From NCBI GenBank assembly GCA_029212965.1, contig JARGOV010000020.1, positions 1 through 40,672 of the forward strand: a stretch of 40,672 nt of DNA, written 5' to 3'. Source of the stretch: Porticoccaceae bacterium. Its GTDB lineage: Bacteria; Pseudomonadota; Gammaproteobacteria; Pseudomonadales; Porticoccaceae. Position 1 is the first letter of the stretch; every line of letters starts with the position of its first letter. Under the pieces are notes generated by a model, which saw only the letters and a list, made by a program, of their open reading frames with translations, was not told the DNA's origin and ran no database searches. Made by a program: the position numbers and the translations under genes. Positions 36,254 through 40,672 of this stretch are shown in pieces.

Positions 36254-37411
36254 TTAAAACGCTGCCTCCAATGGCTCCCCCTCGAGCATCACCGCTCCTG
36301 CAGAGTGATGGAAACCTCGGCGAGCATCAATCGCCGAAACAACTGCATGAATATTAGCCAGACACCGCTCGAGAGCATGACCTTCCATGAAAGCTGCTCG
36401 AGAACCTTTCGTATAAAGCCGACTTACCATTTCGCGTGCCACATCTCCAGCGTAGAAACTGGATGAATACATCTCTGCTTTTATTTCGTTTGGCACAGGC
36501 TCACCGCTTTGAAGCGCTCCCCACACTTTATCAAAGGCTTCAAGAGAACCCGCACGTATAGAACGCAGCGCAGCATTGGCATCAGCAATAACAAGCTGGG
36601 TTTCTGTTTGGTCTCTTAGCGCCTTACCTGTTATGGAAGACACCTTAGATTTTATTTCACCACTAGCTGCCTCAATAGCACCCTGCAATACCCCAACGGC
36701 TACAGCGGCAAATATTGGTAGGGTTAACAAAGAAGGTGCGCTACGAAATAGCGGCCTATCAATTAATGCCGGATTACCGGGTGAGTGAGCTAGTACCTCA
36801 GGAACGAAAATATCTTCTGCGCTTGCCTGATTACTACCCGTACCACGCATAGCCGCTGCATGCTGCCAAGTTTGTTCGATTTTCAGCTGCTCAGTGGGCA
36901 CGAGAAATATACGTGCATCGGGACGACCATTAGCTAATAGGCGCGGTTTATCACCCTCATGCACTATGCCGGCCAGAGCACACCACAGTGAATCATTACA
37001 GCCAGTCACCACGGGCCAGGTTCCATTGAGAGAATAGCCACCGTCAACTGGCGTTGCCTTTGCAAGAGCAACAGCAGAAAAACCAAAGTTTCTATCTGGC
37101 TCGATAAATAACGCTTGTCGCTCAGCCTTAGGCAGAGCCGCGGCTATCATACAACCTGCCATAGAATTAACGACATACCACCCGACTGCCGGATCTGCAG
37201 CACTTATCGCGACTGTTGCACGAAATGCATCAGATGGTGTGAGTTCAAGGCCGCCAACTTCCTTTGGCGCAAACATTCTAAACATGCCTTCTTTACCTAC
37301 GGCACTCACCACTTCGTAAGCTAGACGCGCGTTAACCTCCCCGTCACGTCGATGCTCTACGATTAAAGGCTGCAAGCTGATCGCAATGTCCTCAATATTT
37401 TTACTACTCAT
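36254..37411 (-). CDS. acyl-CoA dehydrogenase-fold flavin monooxygenase, HsaA-like, 385 aa
   Basis: A flavoprotein of the HsaA/HpaB-related branch. RLAYEVVSAVGKEGMFRMFA with PKEVGGLELTPSDAFRAT is the usual start, AVGWYVVNSMAGCMIAA the substrate pocket helix, GGYSLNGTWPVVTGC the flavin strand, AAMRGTGSNQASAEDIFVP the hinge, and GSRAAFMEGHALERCLANIH the C-terminal helix. HsaA hydroxylates a phenolic steroid ring with reduced flavin from HsaB; the activity here is not known. The gene stands alone, separated from DUF1329 by 0.6 kb and from the amidohydrolase by 0.8 kb. Confidence 0.85.
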   Translation of the reverse strand: MSSKNIEDIAISLQPLIVEHRRDGEVNARLAYEVVSAVGKEGMFRMFAPKEVGGLELTPSDAFRATVAISAADPAVGWYVVNSMAGCMIAAALPKAERQALFIEPDRNFGFSAVALAKATPVDGGYSLNGTWPVVTGCNDSLWCALAGIVHEGDKPRLLANGRPDARIFLVPTEQLKIEQTWQHAAAMRGTGSNQASAEDIFVPEVLAHSPGNPALIDRPLFRSAPSLLTLPIFAAVAVGVLQGAIEAASGEIKSKVSSITGKALRDQTETQLVIADANAALRSIRAGSLEAFDKVWGALQSGEPVPNEIKAEMYSSSFYAGDVAREMVSRLYTKGSRAAFMEGHALERCLANIHAVVSAIDARRGFHHSAGAVMLEGEPLEAAF

Positions 37412-38128
37412 GTCTTTATCCCTTAGTTGTTTTCCTAAAAACTTAATCGTTTTCTTTCATTTCCATCTAGAGCTTTACGTTCAAAGCATTTGGGTAAGCG
37501 ACCAACATTGTTGCCTGCGGCCTCAACCAGTTAATGCCAGCACAGATTAATAGTGCGTAAATCTGGCTTGGCAACCTGGCAAAACTTCTGGCGAAAAGAT
37601 TTCCTGAGGCTTCTACCATTTGAATAGGATCTTAAAGCCCGAAACGGGTATTAGACAGCCACCGGAACTCACATGACCCGATGTGCTTTTTAGGTGGGTA
37701 AATTAATTATTCCAGTGGGGTAAATCACGCACACTTCCTGTATCTGCATTATGTTCTCGATAATGTCTTCACCTTCTGTTGGGAAGAAGGTGCCTTAATT
37801 ACAAAAAAATCAATATTTAAGCGTTCAAGGAACCGGTATTGATGCCAACACGAACTTGGCTCATGTAAACAAATTCGGAAAGGTTTTTAGAAAAACAAGA
37901 TTAGTCACACCCCGCCCATAGAAGCCACATTTGTGCTTACGCCACCCTCGCAGAGTGAATAAAAATAGCCGATGGCTTCATTCGCGGCGTCAGTATTTTT
38001 GCCGTAGTCAACCCACGTCAATAACAACAACGCGAAGACTGTCCTGAGCAACGGAGCACTAGTGCCACCGAAAACCCTCCTGAAACCGGTTCTTAACCGA
38101 GCCCCAATCCACTGTGTTTTTTTCGAGT
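37412..38128. other. long intergenic region, possibly decayed gene
   Basis: No intact gene. On the minus strand around 37460-37560 a frame reads EAAGNNVGRLPKCFER and ends soon after, and an overlapping 49-codon frame runs from about 37620; neither is recognisable. A hairpin CACCTTCT/AGAAGGTG lies at 37770-37792. The length suggests a lost gene between the amidohydrolase and the HsaA-like gene. Confidence 0.4.
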
Positions 38129-38165
38129 AAAAAAAAACCCAATGCGGTAAACATTGGGTTTTTTC
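38129..38165 (-). terminator. intrinsic terminator of the amidohydrolase gene
   Basis: AACCCAATG (38136-38144) pairs perfectly with CATTGGGTT (38152-38160), loop 7, with A-runs left and T-runs right that extend the stem. On the minus strand the stem is followed by nine T residues. It lies 20 bases past the stop at 38186 and is symmetrical enough to act in both directions. Confidence 0.88.
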
Positions 38166-38185
38166 AAATCAAGCTACGTATTTAC

Positions 38186-39331
38186 TTACGCCGGAATTTT
38201 GTCAACAGGCAAGTTGTAGCACTCAATAATATTGTCGCGCATGATCCAGCGTCTATGTTCATCCGTTAAACCAGAGCTGTGTTTTTCAACCAACTCTTGA
38301 GACCAAGGCCAAGTTGCATCGCTATGGGGGAAGTCGTTCGCCCAAACCAATTTCTTTGGGTTCATTATATTGGCGACTTTAAAAGCAACCCAATCATCCT
38401 GGAAGGTCAGCCATACGTGGTCATTGAGATAGTCACTGGGCATTTTTTCCAAATCTTTGCCACCGCCTAGCCACAAACCATGACGCTCGTAAGCGTGGTC
38501 CATGCGGTAGGCATAGTGGGGCAACCAACCGGCATCAGCCTCAGCGGCAATAAATTTCAGCTTGGGATGACGATCAAAAATGCCACCCAGAACGAACAGA
38601 CCCATTACATCCTGTACACCACGAATGATGTTGAGGAAACCATTGATCTTATTACCACGAGCCATCAGGACTTCGTCAACCGATCCACCTTTTGAAGTCA
38701 AAATGTGGAAAGACAGCGGCATTTCTAGCTCAGCAGCACAGGCCCAAAGGTCGTCGTACATGGGGTGATCATAATCTTCATGCTGGGGGTTGCCGGGCAT
38801 CATAATGCCGACGAAGCCCTTTTTCTTCGCATCTTGAATATCTTTAATCGACTGCTCAACCGACTCACAAGCGGTCTGACCCAGACCAAACAAACGACCT
38901 TCCGGCGCATCGGCAATATAGCTTTGCAGCCACTCGTTGTAGGCGTGCATACAAGCAGTTTTGTAAGCAAAATCAGGGTGGTTACACAGAGCCATACCAA
39001 CTGAAGGGTAGATGATTTCTGAAACCACGCCATCGCGATCCTGATCGGCAACACGACAGCTCGCATCCCAACCACTGCGGTGCAGTGACTCAAAGGTGCT
39101 ACCTTCACGTCGAGCAGCAAGATCTTCAGGGGTTAAACCAGCTGCAGCAACCAGTCCGAGAGGAATGGTAGAGTCCATACCAGGAATAACATAAATGTCA
39201 TTGCCCGCAGCATCTCGCTCAATGGTTGGCGCCCTGTCCTTGAACTTGGGGTCAATAAAATCGGTATAGCAATTGGCGGGCTCAACAATGTGAGAATCCG
39301 CAGAAATAAAACCAAAGCCTAAGCTACTCAT
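38186..39331 (-). CDS. amidohydrolase family protein (amidohydrolase-2), 381 aa
   Basis: A metal-dependent TIM-barrel enzyme of the ACMSD/amidohydrolase-2 type. The metal motif D-x-H is at residues 12-14 (SADSHIVEP); later metal histidines are in PLSFHILTS and the aspartate in VWANDFPHSDATWPWS. VGMALCNHPDFAYKTA and GRLFGLGQTACESVEQSIKD are family-typical. Members hydrolyse or decarboxylate ring-derived intermediates, often C-C or amide bonds after ring oxygenation. A GGAG site precedes the ATG, and a large inverted repeat lies 163 bases upstream. It is transcribed alone with its own terminator. Confidence 0.9.
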   Translation of the reverse strand: MSSLGFGFISADSHIVEPANCYTDFIDPKFKDRAPTIERDAAGNDIYVIPGMDSTIPLGLVAAAGLTPEDLAARREGSTFESLHRSGWDASCRVADQDRDGVVSEIIYPSVGMALCNHPDFAYKTACMHAYNEWLQSYIADAPEGRLFGLGQTACESVEQSIKDIQDAKKKGFVGIMMPGNPQHEDYDHPMYDDLWACAAELEMPLSFHILTSKGGSVDEVLMARGNKINGFLNIIRGVQDVMGLFVLGGIFDRHPKLKFIAAEADAGWLPHYAYRMDHAYERHGLWLGGGKDLEKMPSDYLNDHVWLTFQDDWVAFKVANIMNPKKLVWANDFPHSDATWPWSQELVEKHSSGLTDEHRRWIMRDNIIECYNLPVDKIPA

Positions 39332-39493
39332 AGTCTCTTACTCCGCTCCATCAGTAGGATCATGAAAATTTATTGAGATAACAGCTCTGCTTCAGAGCCC
39401 GCCGAAGGGCGAATTTGACGCCGAAGAGGTGAACCATCGTTACCATAGAGGAAATAATGGTTACCAGCTGTTAACTTGCGGGTATTAAGCAGG

Positions 39494-39531
39494 GTGTTGA
39501 CATAAATTGCAAGCGCGATTTAAGTCAACAC
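39494..39531. promoter_or_regulatory. operator-like inverted repeat upstream of the amidohydrolase
   Basis: GTGTTGACATAAAT (39494-39507) and ATTTAAGTCAACAC (39518-39531) are inverted repeats with one mismatch in 14, around a 10-base centre. On the minus strand the arm provides TTGACT as a -35 box, with TTATGT 17 bases later as a poor -10. The size and symmetry suggest a dimeric repressor (GntR or TetR type) site controlling the amidohydrolase. Confidence 0.55.
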
Positions 39532-39692
39532 TGACTCTTTCTTTATAAACAGTTCTTGCGACGCTTTAATGACATCCTAAAACTTTCTTGGTGACTGCCT
39601 CACTTACGGTCGCGCATCCAACATTTCACCCCTACTGGCATACAAATGGCCCTGCAGCGGGTGTCACTGTGGTCGGCTTTTTGGTGGTCCAT

Positions 39693-39724
39693 TAGTAGGA
39701 AGAGCACGTAGTAGGAAGAGCACG
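39693..39724. repeat. perfect 16-bp tandem duplication
   Basis: TAGTAGGAAGAGCACG occurs twice in direct tandem (39693-39708, 39709-39724). It lies in noncoding sequence. Confidence 0.9.
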
Positions 39725-39859
39725 AGAGCGCTGCAAACCTCGTTAACCCGGAGGCGCCCCGTTTGACGCTAACGTAAAAACCAGCTTGGATTAGGAGGCA
39801 CTTAACGAAATAGTCTTTCGATTCTCTGCCTGTATGGCGGTCAAACCAGGTATTTAGTT

Positions 39860-40672
39860 TTAGCCAGAACCCTCGTTTACACAGGTACGATTACGGCCCT
39901 CGTCCTTCGCTCGATACAGCGCTTGATCAGCTGCATCGACAAGCTCATCTACCTCGTTATACGGTGGTAATGCTGCCAAACCCACACTAAACGTGCATGA
40001 AAAATCACCTTTTGAGCAGCGATGTTTAATCATCGCAAACTGCTCTCGGAGGTTGTCCATCAATACACAGGCCGCCTCTAAACTAGTATCGGGTAAAATA
40101 ATGGCAAACTCCTCTCCCCCATAACGACCAACAATATCGGACTGACGTAAACGCTGGACCAGAAGACAAGAGATATTTTTAATTACCTCATCCCCAACTG
40201 GATGGCCATAGTTGTCATTAACCAACTTAAAATGATCGATGTCTATCATGGCAAACACCAGGCCAGTGTCATGCCGCAAGCAACGACTCACCTCTGACTT
40301 GAGGTGAGTTTTTAATGTCGCATGGTTAAGTAAGCCACTGAGCATATCAATCTGCATACGTGACCGTAGCTTGCGAAAACGCCGAATACGCGTTCTCACC
40401 GCCACCCGCAAGCTCTCGGCGTTAATAGGTTTTGTGAGGAAATCGTCCCCCCCTAGCTTCAATGCCTCCATTTTCCAACTAACGTCATCTCCGGTCGACA
40501 GGAATACAATGGGGATGCTAATCCACTCATTTGTCTGACGAATCACTGCCGCTGCTTCAAGCCCTGAACACTCAGGCATGTTGACGTCCATCAGAATCAG
40601 ATCCGGCTGAAATTCTGACACCAGCATAATTATGCGTGTCACGTCTTCGACAACTAGCGCCTCCATGCCTGC
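39860..40672 (-). CDS. PleD-like response regulator diguanylate cyclase (5' end cut)
   Basis: A receiver domain followed by GGDEF. The receiver phospho-acceptor aspartate is in LILMDVNMPECSG, with IVFLSTGDD and DFLTKPIN carrying the conserved threonine/serine and lysine. The cyclase has GRYGGEEFAIILPD as active site (GGEEF) and an RxxD inhibitory site (RQSD) five residues before it, so product inhibition by cyclic-di-GMP is expected. IDIDHFKLVNDNYGHPVGDE is intact. The frame continues past base 40672, so the N-terminus is missing. It makes cyclic-di-GMP in response to an unseen sensor kinase. Confidence 0.93.
   Translation of the reverse strand, partial: AGMEALVVEDVTRIIMLVSEFQPDLILMDVNMPECSGLEAAAVIRQTNEWISIPIVFLSTGDDVSWKMEALKLGGDDFLTKPINAESLRVAVRTRIRRFRKLRSRMQIDMLSGLLNHATLKTHLKSEVSRCLRHDTGLVFAMIDIDHFKLVNDNYGHPVGDEVIKNISCLLVQRLRQSDIVGRYGGEEFAIILPDTSLEAACVLMDNLREQFAMIKHRCSKGDFSCTFSVGLAALPPYNEVDELVDAADQALYRAKDEGRNRTCVNEGSG

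Larger units (their letters stand above)
39332..39859. other. intergenic region between diguanylate cyclase and amidohydrolase
   Basis: No gene recognised. It holds a 38-bp inverted repeat (39494-39531) that overlaps a possible minus-strand promoter, and a 16-bp tandem duplication (39693-39724); both are listed separately. Confidence 0.5.

Overview
The window is bacterial chromosome, most likely from a marine or aquatic gammaproteobacterium of the Cellvibrionales/Spongiibacteraceae type. This is an inference from gene content (DUF1302/DUF1329 pair, many acyl-CoA-dehydrogenase-like and SDR genes, a MetR/MetE pair, SbcCD) and from moderate base composition; no rRNA or tRNA gene is present to confirm it.

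Region 1 (1-17.8 kb) is mostly housekeeping or widespread genes. At the left edge an XRE regulator overlaps a truncated RhuM-family gene. Then come a glutathione-S-transferase-like protein, a divergent BKACE-family enzyme, S-formylglutathione hydrolase, a secreted fusion of AroQ chorismate mutase with a PheC-type cyclohexadienyl dehydratase, the sbcD-sbcC nuclease operon, a DUF4105 envelope protein, DUF3015 and DUF445 proteins, an SDR, and the divergent metR/metE pair with two MetR-box-like dyads between them.

Region 2 (17.8-22.4 kb) is eroding. A GMC oxidoreductase has lost its FAD-binding N-terminus and is frameshifted, and beside it lies a 17-codon Tat leader with no mature protein. Intact neighbours are a DUF6632-like membrane protein, a cupin-type protein, a DUF169 protein and a small Spy/CpxP-like periplasmic protein.

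Region 3 (22.6-39.3 kb) is a catabolic island with its metabolic genes all on the minus strand. It carries three acyl-CoA-dehydrogenase-fold flavoproteins (one like DszC/SfnB, one like HsaA), a sulfotransferase, a luciferase-like flavin oxidoreductase, three tandem paralogous SDRs, an MFS transporter, a DUF1302 outer-membrane protein, a DUF1329 protein and an amidohydrolase-2 enzyme. Together they suggest uptake and oxidation of a hydrophobic cyclic substrate (terpenoid, steroid or aromatic); the substrate cannot be read from sequence. The island is interrupted at 28.7-29.8 kb by an AT-rich two-gene cassette on the opposite strand: an internally duplicated ribbon-helix-helix protein and a 91-residue protein resembling DUF4258-type toxins. 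About 110 bp of the MFS gene's 3' end occurs on both sides of the cassette.

The window ends in a truncated PleD-like REC-GGDEF diguanylate cyclase. The most interesting items are the cassette in the duplicated MFS 3' end, the AroQ-PheC fusion, the BKACE enzyme with altered active-site residues, and a large operator-like inverted repeat upstream of the amidohydrolase.
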